Source: Patiria pectinifera (lineage: Eukaryota > Echinodermata > Asteroidea > Valvatida > Asterinidae). Taken from it: a stretch of 64,000 bases of DNA. Where the stretch lies: contig CM057135.1 of NCBI GenBank assembly GCA_029964075.1, forward strand, positions 11,000,863-11,064,862, in the 5' to 3' direction. Positions within the stretch are counted from its first letter, which is position 1. Every line of letters starts with the position of its first letter. The translations under genes and the position numbers were made by a program. This document shows positions 34,231 to 45,736 of this stretch, in pieces. Below the pieces are notes generated by a model. The model was not told the DNA's origin. It searched no databases and worked only from the letters and a program-made list of their open reading frames with translations.

Positions 34231-34617
34231 GCGTAATTTTTTTTCTTAGGAGGGTTAGGGGCAATGTCATGAATAATTCAGTTTTTCCTTTGAATCATTG
34301 CAAGACTTAGGTTCTTGTTCTATTTTCCCCTTAATTTAAAATTATCTGTGATAAATTTGGAGAAGAAAAATAGTTGATGAAAATGAGCAGCGACAAGGTG
34401 GATTCGAACCAGGGATCTTTGTATCTATAGCTCATCTCGCTATCCACTAGGCTACTGTGTGGTAGCTCGACGACAGCCGTTCTTTAAAATGCTTTAATGT
34501 GGTGTAACTAGTTGAGTAACTAACAACAATGCTGTTGATGTCATTGTCCGTTCTCATGGATAAACATGAATTATTCATGACATTGCCCCTAACCCTCCTA
34601 GGAATAAAAAATTACGC
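34231..34617. mobile_element. 387-bp inverted-repeat element with 9-bp target duplication
   Basis: CTCCCGCGA at 34,222-34,230 is repeated exactly at 34,618-34,626. The element begins GCGTAATTTTTTTTCTTAGG and ends with the inverted counterpart (CCTAGGAATAAAAAATTACGC region), so the inverted repeats extend for about 46 bp through GGGTTAGGGGCAATGTCATG. No transposase is present. The 9-bp duplication suggests a Mutator-like element. It lies within Gypsy-3 gag and carries a tRNA-like segment. Confidence 0.9.
34390..34461 (-). tRNA. tRNA-like segment (pseudo-tRNA or SINE head)
   Basis: On the minus strand, TAGCCTAGTGGATA matches an RNA polymerase III A box (D-arm) and GGTTCGAATCC a B box (T-arm) 35-40 bases later, the spacing of a tRNA gene. 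The T stem has mismatches and the flanking acceptor halves (CACACAG and TTGTCGC) do not pair well. It is therefore a degenerate tRNA or the head of a tRNA-derived SINE rather than a working tRNA. I could not assign an anticodon safely. It lies inside the 387-bp inverted-repeat element. Confidence 0.6.
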
Positions 34618-34849
34618 CTCCCGCGATATGCAAAAACAACGCCGTTTTCTGGTCGTCAGTCTTACTCGTTTTGCCCGTAGCGAGCATGTAGATGTCGAAC
34701 CTTAGATCAAACCATCTATAATTTTCTGCCAGGTTTCCCTGCAGTTTCAAGTGTGCTGGGAGCTCGACTTCATCCGTCCTGTTGTTTTTTCGGCCCTCTT
34801 CTGACACCATGTCATGGACGGGTTCTACAGACACGCCATCTTGATTTAC

Positions 34850-37800
34850 GTGTGTCGTTTATTGATTATCGATTGTATCAATTAGAATACAGTAACCACA
34901 TGGAGGCGCTATTACACAAGACCATACATGACAGACGTTACTTCAATTTCCATCTGTAACACATCATCGGGGACCATTTTTGGCTGCTGGTCTTAGTGTA
35001 CGCCAAGTCTAAAGTCAATTAGATATGAAAGTGTTAAAGTGTATGGTATGGTTTGTGGACAAACACAAGCTGTTTCGGATATTTAAAATACTCTGAGCAC
35101 GGGATGAACAATCAGTGACGTCACTATAAATGTCATCTATAACAGCACATTATAATATGTACATGTCAAGTTACTACCAAACGAACATTTTAGTTCTGTA
35201 GATATAGACCTATAAAAGAATAAAATGCCCCTTTAAGGGACTTCACATGACATTGGATGATGATGTCACTTCAATTTCCATCTATAACACATCCATGTGA
35301 ATATGCATACCAAGTTTTAACCCAATCAGAATTGTACTTCCGAAGTTCAGTTTGAAGAAAAACGTGTACAAAGCCAATAGGGAAACAATGCATCTTTAAT
35401 GTGATGTAACCTGACACCTCATGACGCCACGATGACGAATTTCTTCTAGGACCATCTATGGGTGATGGTCTAAGTGTGTACCACGTCTATAGTCGATCAA
35501 ATTAACGAAAGTGCCAAAGTGGAGCGTCTTAAAACGTGTACAAAACCTATGGGGAAAATGTGCATCTTTGATGTGAAGTAACGTGACACCTGATGACGTC
35601 ACGATCACGAATTCCTTGAAGGACTATCTGTGGGTGGTGGTCTAGGTATGAATTAAGTTTAAAGTCGATCGGATTTACGAAGGTGCCAAACTGGAGTGTT
35701 TTAAAACGTGTACAAAACATATGGGGGAAAATGCATCTTTAATGTGACGTAACCCGACACTTGATGACGTCACGATCACGAATTTCTTTTAGGACCATCT
35801 GTGGGTGGTGGTCTAAGTATGTACTAAGTCTGAAATCAATCGGATTTTAAAAAGTGCTAAAGTGGACTGGAAGAAGAAACGTGTGCTATCCTATGGAGAA
35901 AAAGTCTGAAAAAGGAGAACAAAAATAAGAACTAGAAATGTGTTTGTGGACAAACCCAAGCTGTTTCGGATATTTGAAATACTCTGTGCTCGTGATGAAC
36001 AATCAGTGACGTCACTGTAAATATCATCTTTATAACAGCACATTATAATACGTATATGTCAAGTTAAACCAAATCGAACATTATAGTTCTGTAGATATAG
36101 GCCTGTAAAAGAATAAAATACCCCTTTAAGGGACGTCACATGACATTTGATGATGACGTCACTTCAATTTTATCTATAAACCATCCCTGTGAATGTGCAT
36201 ATAAAGTTTTAATCCAATCGGACTTGTACTTTCGAAGTTATAGCAATTCGAAGAAATACTCATTTAATGTCACGTCACGTGACACATGATGACGTCATCG
36301 TTATGAACTCACTGGGGACCACCTTAGGCTGCTGGTCTTACTAGTGTTTGACAAGTGTAAAGTCAATCAGACAAACATGTATAGAAGTGTTCCAAGTCTA
36401 ACATTTAATGTGACGTAACATGAGACCTGATGACGTCACGATGACGACTTTCTTCTAGGCCCATCTGTGGGTGATGGTCTAAGTGTGTACCAAGTGTAAC
36501 GTTGATCGGATGTACGAAAGTGCCAAAATGGAGTGTTTTAAAACGTGTACAAACCCTATGGGAAAAATGTGCATCTTTAATGTAAAGTAACGTGACACCT
36601 GATGACGTCACAATAACGAATTTCTCCAAGGACCATCTGTTAGTAGTGGTTTAAGTGTGTACCAAATGTAAAGTCGATTGGATTTACGAAAGTGCCAAAC
36701 TGGAGTGTTTTAAAACGTGTACAAAACATATGGGAAAAATGCATCTTTAATGTGACGTATCCTGACACCTGATGACGTCACGATCACAAATTTCTTCTAG
36801 GACCATCTGTGGGTGGTGGTCTAAGTATGTACCAAGTCTGAAATCGATCGGATTTAAAGAAGCGGCAAAGTGGACTGGCTGAAGAAACGTGTGGTAAACC
36901 TACGGAGAAAAAGTCTGAAAAAGGAGAAAAAAAACTAGAGGTCTATGTCAGTTTGCAACAGAACATAGGGCTTTTCCGCATTATGATTTTTTTAATCAAT
37001 AATATGCCCTGAATATGCATGAACACACAATCTGTCAAAGTTAGCCGAAAAATCGGCTAAAACGGTCACTGTGGACAGGATTTGGCCTCGGCAATACGAT
37101 GTATGTGAGTGTGTACAAGGTCTTTGCTTGGACAAAGAGTGATCTAAATAAATTACTGGCAAAGAGTCGAAAACGCACTTTGAAAATCGACAATTATTTT
37201 AAATTTTTGATGACGTCATCGTGACGTCATTTCAAACTTTGCATACTAGTATGATTAACTACCTACCCACCAAATTTCATGACAATTGGACCTTTCCTTA
37301 TATGAGTTTTAAAAAAATTGCATTTTGAAGACGTCACGATGACGTCACACATTTTTCAAGTTTTGTGCGAATAACTATTACATAACAGACCAAATGCACA
37401 TTTTTTTGCATTTTGCATGTTGCGTTCGGGAGATATGGCTAAAAGGTCCCAAAAAAATAAATATTCATATAAAATCTCAGGATACGTCATCATGACGTCA
37501 GCTCATTTTTAATCTATAACACATCCTGGTATAGCCACATACCAAGTTTCAACCCAATCGGACTTACATTTCTGTAGATTCACAATATGACTTCACAATA
37601 TGTACGTAAATTTTCAAAAATCAATAAAAAAAATTAGGTGATGACGTCATCGTGACGTCATAGTCTTGACATAATTTTTGTATGAGGGTCTTCCTTGGCT
37701 GTAACTTTGATGACGATTCCAGATCGCCAAGTTATAAAAATGGTGGCTTGAAAACGTGTACAAAGTCAATGGGTTAAAAAACCACAGCCGAAAAACTGCA

Positions 37801-40800
37801 CCTTTAAATACGTGATTTGCCTTTAAACTGAAACATTTTTATAAAATATTACTTGATATTCTGACTCTTGGGAATATTTTCAATCAAATGGCAAACGTAA
37901 AAAATTACGATTTCTTTTTCCTTCTCATAGTAATTCTCAGCCGAAGTTCAGAACTACTCAGTAAGATATATTAGTGTTGTATTGGAAAAGACTTGTGGAG
38001 AAAGCTGTGTACAAAGTCTAAGAGAAAAATTAATTATTCATAAATCCATAATAAATCACTTGATGGCGTCACCATGACGTCACTCTTCGGGACACATCTT
38101 GGCTATAGGGACTATGCTTATGCCAACTTTCAATGATATCTGACAAAGATTAATGCCAAAAGTAATACGTCACTGTCTATGCGCATGCATGAACATAAAA
38201 TCTGTCAAAGTTAGCCGAAAATCGGCTAAAACGGTCACCGTGGACAGGATTTGACCTCAGCAACACGTGCGCTGCAGGCTGACTGACATACGATGTATGT
38301 GCCTATGTACAACGTACGTGCATGTACATGTACATTGTGGACGTCCTGTCCTGTGCATGTTTCGAAGCAGAGGTATTGTCAACGTGAAGTTTTAAGCGTG
38401 CGCAGGGTATGTTCGAGTTCGCTTATCGCCTCGAAACTTTCAAATGTTTTAGACCTACCCTTCAACCAACAATTAAAGTAAAAACAAATATAAAAAATGC
38501 CATGGTTGATTTTTCAGGAATTTTCAAATGAAAAAGGGTCTTTTCATTATAACTTCCGGTCTGATGACGTCATTCGCCTAAAACATCGCACACGTCTTAA
38601 AGTGGTCAAGGTCATTATATACACCAATATTTAGGCGATTCCGACAAACTTCGCCACAGACATCTATTCAAAATACATTTTTGCTAATTTTCAACCTGTC
38701 GCTAGGGGGCGCTCGAAGATTGCATGACGTCATCGGTAGATGATTTGAAGAATACTATCGGCCAAGAGACTAACACCGTTAAAAGCAAGTTCATTTCTAT
38801 TACCACTTTCAAATAATAAGCCACTTCCGGTTTGGGCCTTTTTCGACCGGAAGCAAGGGTCACGTGATTGCACGCACACTGAATGAAATGAAGACCTCAA
38901 CCTACTCTACCACTTGCCGGCAACAGAATGCTGCGGACGCGTACGGTTGATTTCTTATGCATTTTTAAATATTAAAAGTGTCACAATTTAATTGCCTATA
39001 AATAAACACAGGATGACGTCATCATGACGTCATCATTCCACAATGTTGTTTGAATTAGGGTCTTTGCTTGGACAAAGAGTGGTGTAAATTAATAATTGGC
39101 AAGGAGTCGAAAATGCCCTTTGAAAAGCGACAATTTTTTTAAAATTTCTGTGTACAAAGTCTATGGGCAAAATTAATTATTCAAAAATCCATAATAAATC
39201 ACTTGATGACGTCACCATGACGTCACTCTTCGGGGCACATCTATGCCATAAGGACTAAGCCTAGGCTGACTTTGAACGATGTATGACAAAGATGAATGGC
39301 AAAAGTGAGGGGCGGAAGAAACGTGTACAATGTCTATGGGATTTGCCGGGGAATAAAAAGAAGAAGTAAGAAAAAAAATGAGAACAAAAAGAAAGGCTTT
39401 TCCACTACTTTGCGGAAAAGCCAAAAAAAGAAAAAAAAAATTATAACGAAAACAAGAGCTGTTTCGGTGTGTCACCGAAACAGCTAAAAAGGAAAAAAAA
39501 AAATCTTAACGAAACAAGAGTTGTTTCGGTGTATACACCGAAACAGCTAACTAGAATTGTGTTTGTGGACAAGTTGTTTCGGATATTTGAAATACTCTGT
39601 GCACGGGATAAACAATCAGTGACGTCACTTTAAAACCATGCCGGGATTCAGAATGGAATATGGAATCTTCCCATTTTTATGTTTTATATTGTCCTGGCCA
39701 CGTGGTAAACACACGGGGCCATCTATCACCAGATCCTAGTATGGACCATAGTACGTCCTTCAGAGGGGGTGTCAGTCTTGTGATCCTACTGGAGGGGTTG
39801 GAATTGGCGGGAAAACCCTGTGTGCTTGTGCACATTTACATAGGCTTGTGTACAAATGCACTATAAACATTGGGATTAGTTCGATCACCCCTGTGACCAA
39901 AATGGAATGTCTAATGGGGTTATGTCTGTGGTTTTAACGGCTGTTTGGGGCCTGAGAGATACTCGAGACACATGCCAGAGTTAATCAGGGTGAATGGGCT
40001 GGTTGTGAGGGTCGGGTGGCTCCAATTACATGTGGTGAAGTTGATATTCCATACAGTCACTGCATAGTAAACATTAAAGGTGCTCGCTCCAGCAAGCGGA
40101 AAAGCCTTTGTTTCTGTACTTATTTATTTTTTTTTTCCCTCTTGGGACTTCCAACAAAAATGACATAGACTTTGTGCACGTTTTTTCTCATCGGCACTTT
40201 TTGCATAAAGCATACTCATATAACATTGGAACTTTACATAGTCAAAGAACATAGAGCAAAGGTCTTTCGCGAAGATAGATGCAATGATAACGTCATCATG
40301 GGTCATGTGACGTCATCTTAAAGGTGCATAGTTGAGGGCCCTATATCGCGAGGATGGTAAGTCCAATTTGGTTCATACTTGGTATGTAGGTAGACCGGAA
40401 TGTGTTATAGGTAAAAATTGGAGTGACGTCACGATGACGTCATCGTGTGATGTTATAAGAATTTTTGAAGTTTTGGACCCTCAAACCATATCTTATCAAC
40501 GTAACATGGTAAATTCAAAATTATTTTTGCAATGGGTTTGTTAGGTAATGCATACTTGGACCAAAAAAGTGAAAAGTGCATGACGTCATGATGACGTCAT
40601 CAAAAATGCGATGTTTGTATTTCACATATAAGGGTAAGTCTGATCGTCTTGAAACTTGGTGGATATGCAGATACAGTTACTAGTATGCAAAATCCGAAGT
40701 GACGTCATGATGACGTCATCGCTTGATTTGTTATAATTTTTTAAAACTTTGACATTTTCTTCTACTTGCAAAATTGTACATAAAATAAGATCATTATTAA

Positions 40801-40950
40801 CTTTAAACTACGCACAGTACAAGGCCCTTCGGTAAAGTTGGTCTTAAACAAGTCACATCATAATGATGTCGTTATTAGTCATGTGACCTCGTCTTACAAA
40901 ATATAATTTAAGCATTTTATACCTATCGTTCTAGCAAGCCAATTGGGCTG
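34850..40950. repeat. Non-coding repeat field with 30 TGACGTCA palindromes
   Basis: A 6-kb block of repeated modules. Thirty exact TGACGTCA sites lie between 35,116 and 40,711. Seven pairs are exactly 11 bp apart start to start (37,211/37,222; 37,642/37,653; 39,014/39,025; 39,207/39,218; 40,424/40,435; 40,581/40,592; 40,700/40,711). Monomers of about 172-175 bp containing ACGTGTACAAA, CTGATGACGTCACGAT, GGACCATCTGTGGGTG and ATCGGATTTACGAAAGTG form two blocks of three (about 35,370-35,930 and 36,380-36,920). Each block is preceded by the same head (about 35,045 and 35,935), giving a higher-order repeat of about 0.9-1.0 kb. Other modules recur at 37,020/38,190, 37,120/39,060 and 38,010/39,150. 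There is no protein-coding signal. Confidence 0.9.
39395..39545. repeat. Three strong hairpins separated by A-rich spacers
   Basis: Hairpin 1 (39,395-39,422) pairs GGCTTTTCC with GGAAAAGCC. Hairpin 2 (39,457-39,485) has a perfect 13-bp stem AGCTGTTTCGGTG / CACCGAAACAGCT with a TGT loop. Hairpin 3 (39,522-39,545) is a perfect 24-bp palindrome built on TGTTTCGGTGTA. Each is flanked by A runs. The AAGCTGTTTCGG word also begins the repeat head found at 32,060, 35,060 and 35,955, so the hairpins belong to the same repeat family. Confidence 0.88.
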
Positions 40951-40997
40951 AAACTTGGCAAATATACAGTTATGTGTATTATATTACTAACAGCTAT

Positions 40998-41246
40998 AAT
41001 AGGGCGACAGATTTTGCTAACTCCGTCCACAATAGGGCGACACACCTTATTAAGGCGACACATAACTGTCGCCCTTTTGTGAAAACGACCCTTAGGACAA
41101 GGAATTTTGCTGTCGCAAACCATCTAGATCGGTTCCTCATGGTCCAATTAGTAAAAATACTAAATTTCGTGGAAAAAAGATAAGGTAAACTTGGGTTAGG
41201 TGACAGTTTAGGTTTGTGCACAAGTCTATGGGAAAGTCGCCCTATT
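40998..41246. mobile_element. Short inverted-repeat element, AATAGGGCGAC ends
   Basis: AATAGGGCGAC at 40,998-41,008 is inverted at 41,236-41,246 (GTCGCCCTATT). Internal copies of GGGCGACA and TGTCGCCC also occur (near 41,032, 41,055 and 41,068). Candidate flanks (AACAGCTAT / GCAGCAAAAAACAGTTATTAT) show no clean duplication. No coding capacity. It is a likely miniature inverted-repeat element. Confidence 0.5.
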
Positions 41247-41249
41247 GCA

Positions 41250-42740
41250 GCAAAAAACAGTTATTATTATATGCACAGTAGCATACACGAGTCCTGTTTA
41301 TTACGTCACGATTTACTGTGTTATGTTTGCTGCCCGCAACGACGACTTTTGCACAGTTGCACGTTCGGGTCGAAACTGGACCTGAAAAACAGCTCTCAAA
41401 CGTACCTTTTGTACTCATTTCATGACAGAAACAATAGTCGTTTTTATTTCATCACACCTTAGGCTACATATACCCGAAAAATGACGGAAATGTCTTCGAG
41501 CATTCCACAACCTCTTTAAGTAAAATGTGATGGCATTATAACATTTATAAGGAATTCTTGCACTGCATAAATTGTAATGGAACTGTATGAGTACCGCTGT
41601 CTATAAACAAACCTAGTGTACAAAAAATTTCATTCACTGACAGTTTAACAGGGATGTGATTTACATGTATCATACAAAAACAGTAGAAATTGTTTCAAGT
41701 GGTCATTTCTTTGATAGTATTATACAGAATGTGACATTTAATAAATAAGCCATCTCCATGTGATCATTTTTGTGTCCATACTCGATGTTTCCTTGAGACA
41801 AACATCTCAGAGGCTAATGCTGCTATGATTCAAGTTGGTGAAGTTTTTACAAAAAAAACCAGCTTTTACTAAGTAGCTGCAGCATGAAGTTGACAAGTTG
41901 ATACACATGTAGATACCGGGAGAGGGGAGGCCAAGGCACCAGACGAAACTGGATTAGAACAGCCCATGCACATGACAGAAAAAGGTGGACTGGTACCAAC
42001 ACTGAATGGGAGAGAGGGTGGAAAGCCTGCAAACATAAAAACAGAAAGATTTAGAGAAAGAGCAAAAAAGGTGGAAAATTCATGACTCCAATAGGCAGGG
42101 TATTGTCTTGTAGTGTTTAAAGCATAGGAAACGGGTAAGTTCAGCTCTGAAAAATTGAAGTTGGAAACTGTTAAATACCAATGAAGCTTAACAACTGACT
42201 GCTGTGTCAGGGCTAAACATTTGCACGTTTGGAATTATATAACTGCTTGATTGCGATTCCACATTCACGTGCTAGAAATCACGTTTTCGAAATTCACTTG
42301 GAAAAAAGCTGGTGTGACTTACGTGGCTTTTCATTTTCAAATATTTAAGCGTTCTAGTATTCGAAATTGTGTTAAACCGAATATTTGAATATTCAAAGCT
42401 TGCTGATCATTTGTTTACACGTGCCAAATTAAGTTGCATACTGCACCAGTTAAATGTTCCAGGCAGAGAGTGCAAGGGTTTTGCCTGCAGTATTCAAAAT
42501 TATGGGGTGGTCGTTGATATGTTGTGCACACCTTTTGTTGTATAAAAATTATCAAGCATACTTTACTGTTAAAATAACATAACAGGGATTTGTGTAGGGC
42601 GTATATTTTTTACGCGACTATTCGAATCATGAAATTGCTGTTCAAATGTTCGGTTGTTGATCAATTATTCGATATATATTCAAAACAGCTCTAGTGACTT
42701 GATAATTTCGGAAATAAGTATTCGCTGACCTCGATAGCTC
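41250..42740. other. Non-coding stretch, nothing recognised
   Basis: No exon, RNA gene or known element was recognised. Short open frames on either strand are without motifs. Confidence 0.5.
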
Positions 42741-42748
42741 CGAATACT

Positions 42749-43277
42749 CTGGCATCTGCCGACAGAAAGGGTGGCAATAAGGGTTGAGTAAAGAAAGAAC
42801 TTGATGGCTTCAGAGCAACAAGCTGCAGATTGAAGACTTCAACACATTGTCCTGCATAACAAAAAATGTCTGTTCAACTGTTTTATGAATTACAACCAAC
42901 AGCGAATTGAAAACTTCTTGCTGTTCTTCTACTACTTCACAGTTGGGGGATGTAATATAAAAGATTTATGTGCCATTTTCATGTAACAGTGAGGAAGATA
43001 ACTCTACACCCTCCCTTACATATGTAACAGTTACACTAACATGTACGTGAACAGTGTTTTACACTGGCATCTGCCGACAGGTTAAGTGGCAATAAGGGTT
43101 GGGTAAAAGAACTTGATGGCATCGGAGCAACAAGCTGCATGATTAAAGACTTCAACAGCAAACAAAATTGTCCTGCGTAACAAAGAATGTATGTTAAACT
43201 GTTTTATGAATTCTAGATAACAGAGAATTGACAACTTCTTGCTTCTCTTTTACCATCTCACAGTTGGGGGATGCAAT
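42749..43277. repeat. Tandem duplication, about 315-bp period
   Basis: CTGGCATCTGCCGACAG at 42,749 and at 43,064 start two copies that each run to CACAGTTGGGGGATG (ending near 42,956 and 43,277). The copies are about 210 bp long, differ by small indels and substitutions (roughly 80-85% identity by eye), and are separated by about 110 bp. No coding signal. Confidence 0.82.
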
Positions 43278-43279
43278 GG

Positions 43280-44260
43280 ATTCTTGGCTGCCCTAAGCCA
43301 GATCATTTTCAAACTTGGCATGCATATAAATGTAGAAACATCCATTATGAATGAAGTTTTAATTCAATCCAAAAAAAAGATTTTATTGTAATGGTCAATC
43401 ATCTACATTGTACACCTTCAAGCGTATCATGTACATGTACATGCAGCGTGAGTCAATAGGAAAACATTTCAACCCCCCTTTCTTTCAAAATAGAATCTAG
43501 AACAAATCTGTAAAAGGAGATGTGCAAAACAAGTTGGGAAAATTACAAGCTTACCTGAGAGTATGCTGCAGCACAGCCAAGTAAACAGGATACTGTCTCA
43601 CTATGTCTGTTGCTTAATGTAGAATGTACAGCATGGCTGTGTGTAATAGGAACAAAAAAAACAGGAGCAAGATGTTGACAATGTCTAGATTTGACTAAAA
43701 GTTTTGATGTTTGATTCACTGTTATAATCACCAAGTTTACTTCCTTACAAGTTGTCTTAGGAAAATCATTGTACCAGATGTGCCACTTCAGAGCCAATTA
43801 TCCCCCAGCCGCAATGTTTTTAAAACAAATTTTATATTTAAAATGCATATGCAGTTCAACATCTGCCAAAAGCAATTTGCTTGTCGTTGACTTATGATAA
43901 AATGCCATACCACCCCCCCCCCGAAAAAAAAACCACACACACAAAATAGCACTAATTATTTCTACTTACCTGAATAGTGTTTCTTCCCTGTTCTGTGGTG
44001 AGAGGATGATCGGCAGTAATTATTATAATAGGCAGGACATGACTGTCTATGAAACCATGAAGGGATGTCTTGCTGACTGCACTGCCATAGCTGTGCTCAC
44101 ACAGGATTGTCCATTTATTCAAGCGACGTCATCAGCAAGCTTGATCAAGCTGATGGAGGTCTATAAGGGGTGCTTAGAGAGTGTGCAGCTTTGCAGGATG
44201 CTTTCTATTGTTTGAGTTGACCACAAGAGTACATGTACCTGTCAATAATGTCAGGAGCAG
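43280..44260. other. Non-coding stretch, nothing recognised
   Basis: No gene is supported. A C/A-rich run lies near 43,913-43,945. An open frame at 44,006-44,215 has no motif or splice context. Confidence 0.5.
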
Positions 44261-44263
44261 CTA

Positions 44264-44451
44264 TCCACTGGAAGAAGGAGCAGGTTTTTCCCCCATCTTG
44301 AGCAGAGACAGTTCACCCTTGACGAAGGCTCACGTTTCAGGTGAGATCCTGCAGGTTTGGTCCACTGGAAGGAGCAGGTCTTCCTCCATCTTGAGCAGAG
44401 ACAGTTCACTCTTGACGAAGGCTTACGTTTCAGGTAAGATCCTGCTGCAGG
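44264..44451. repeat. Tandem duplication (97-bp period) with splice-donor-like ends
   Basis: TCCACTGGAA at 44,264 and 44,361 starts two similar units (about 90% identity). Each ends with ACGTTTCAG followed by a consensus donor-like sequence: GTGAGATCCTG at 44,341 and GTAAGATCCTG at 44,434. There is no acceptor with matching context nearby, so I do not call exons. Confidence 0.8.
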
Positions 44452-44461
44452 TTAAGTTTAA

Positions 44462-44911
44462 CCCTAAAGGGGCCGGGGGGGCGGAATCCGCTCAACATTT
44501 TCCGTGATAGCCTCTAAAAAATTTTTTTTCGCGACCCGAGCTGTTATGACTTTTTAGCCTCGAGCTTTGCTGATCTTTTGATACCAAAAACATAAAAATC
44601 GGACCTCGGGTTGCCGCGTAGCGAAAAATTTTCAGGCGCTACGCGCCGTGAAAACTGAATTTTCGCATATACGTCGTGTACACAGAGCAGAATTGCCATT
44701 CGTACATATGAATAATTAATTAGCCATAATTCCAAAACCCTTTGACCTATAGTCATGAAATTTCTTGGGTGTGTTTAGGAAGAGTTGCTCTATGCATGTG
44801 CCGAGTTTCAAAATTTTTCGTCACTCGATGGCCGAGATCTTAGGGGGGGGGCGGAATCCGCCCCCCCCCCCCCGGCTGAGAGATGGTCAAAATAACCCGG
44901 CCCCTTTAGGG
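44462..44911. mobile_element. piggyBac-like miniature element (TTAA target)
   Basis: TTAA at 44,458-44,461 and 44,912-44,915 flank a 450-bp element beginning CCCTAAAGGGGCCGGG and ending with its inverse CCCGGCCCCTTTAGGG. TTAA target duplication and CCC/GGG ends are hallmarks of the piggyBac superfamily. Inside are G and C runs, including GCGGAATCCGC flanked by G and C tracts near 44,850-44,873. There is no transposase frame, so it is non-autonomous. Confidence 0.88.
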
Positions 44912-44915
44912 TTAA

Positions 44916-45735
44916 GGCTGCTTGATGAGCTCATGCAGTGTGGTACAGAAGACTGTCATCACTGATGCTTGGCTCCAGGCTACCCCATTTGTCAGCCTTC
45001 TCTGCTCCTTTGAAGATGAGGTGCTTGCATTGTAAAGCTACAATAGTTATACAAATGAAAGTGCGTGTAATTTGTATTCTTCTTCATATTATTGCATTTT
45101 AGAAACACAGTACATAGATATTATAATGTTCATGTAGCTTGAATTGTACATGTGTATAAGGGAAATTATAAACTAATCTACGTTTTCAAATAGCATTAAA
45201 TTTTCCTCTATTTCCGATTGGTTTAAATTTTTCTTCAAATTTGCCTTTAACTTTCATCTCAACGTTGTCAATTTAAGACGTTAGCCTATTTCAATCTAGA
45301 ATTAAGCTTTCAATCTAGATTCAAGCTTTAAAATTGGGCTTCAAGAGTATCTTCAAATTACAAATGCAACCAGGGGTAGTGTGAGAGAGTAACTTTCAAC
45401 CTGGATATTAAATGATGCACAGTGGTCACCAATTATAGGGATGACTACTAACTTTCCAAAGTCATAGAATCACAGTATTGTTTTAATGTATTTAATATGC
45501 ATGATCTATACATGCAACATATACATGTATTATTGCTATAATTTTTTCATGCGTAGTATGAAATCTGTAATATACTTATTTATTTTTCCTTTGCCTTTTT
45601 TTTGCATGAGACATTCTTGAAAATTGGTAAAGAACATTCTTTAATACATTAATGTATTTTGCTTTAGGCGTTCTCAGCAAAAGTACAGTATATGTCTATA
45701 TTTTATTAGTGTATTCATTACAATGTACAGGAAAA
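44916..45735. other. Non-coding, AT-rich flank of the Helentron
   Basis: No gene is recognised. The 3' end of the Helentron (to the left, since it is on the minus strand) must lie somewhere here, but I could not identify a terminal hairpin with confidence. Confidence 0.4.
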
Positions 45736-45736
45736 C

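Larger units (their letters stand above)
33380..34834 (-). pseudogene. Gypsy-3 Gag, knuckles and protease (fossil)
   Basis: Gag begins near 34,834 with a helical domain containing F-D-I-Y-M-L-A-T-G and is interrupted by a 387-bp inverted-repeat element. It continues with the capsid-like F-x-x-R-K-Q-x-E-G-E-T-V-E-Q segment, a cysteine/histidine knuckle region (CGKQHPPRKCPAWGKEC, CHRQHHFAEFC) and a protease start with K-I-D-T-G-A-K-A-N. It is broken. Confidence 0.85.
32345..34850 (-). mobile_element. Ty3/Gypsy LTR retrotransposon fragment 3 (broken)
   Basis: A minus-strand Gypsy element with the start of Gag (about 34,598-34,834), the main Gag and knuckle part (about 33,600-34,230), an aspartic protease with K-I-D-T-G-A (about 33,400-33,480) and reverse transcriptase (about 32,345-33,050). 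RNase H, integrase and LTRs are not seen. Two short inverted-repeat elements are inserted, at 32,874-33,021 and 34,231-34,617. It is broken, with several breaks. Confidence 0.88.

Noticed and set aside
41847-42032. Frame of 61 residues with LINE-like tryptophan-rich plus-strand translation
   Set aside because: Only a few residues resemble LINE C-termini and there is no supporting context.
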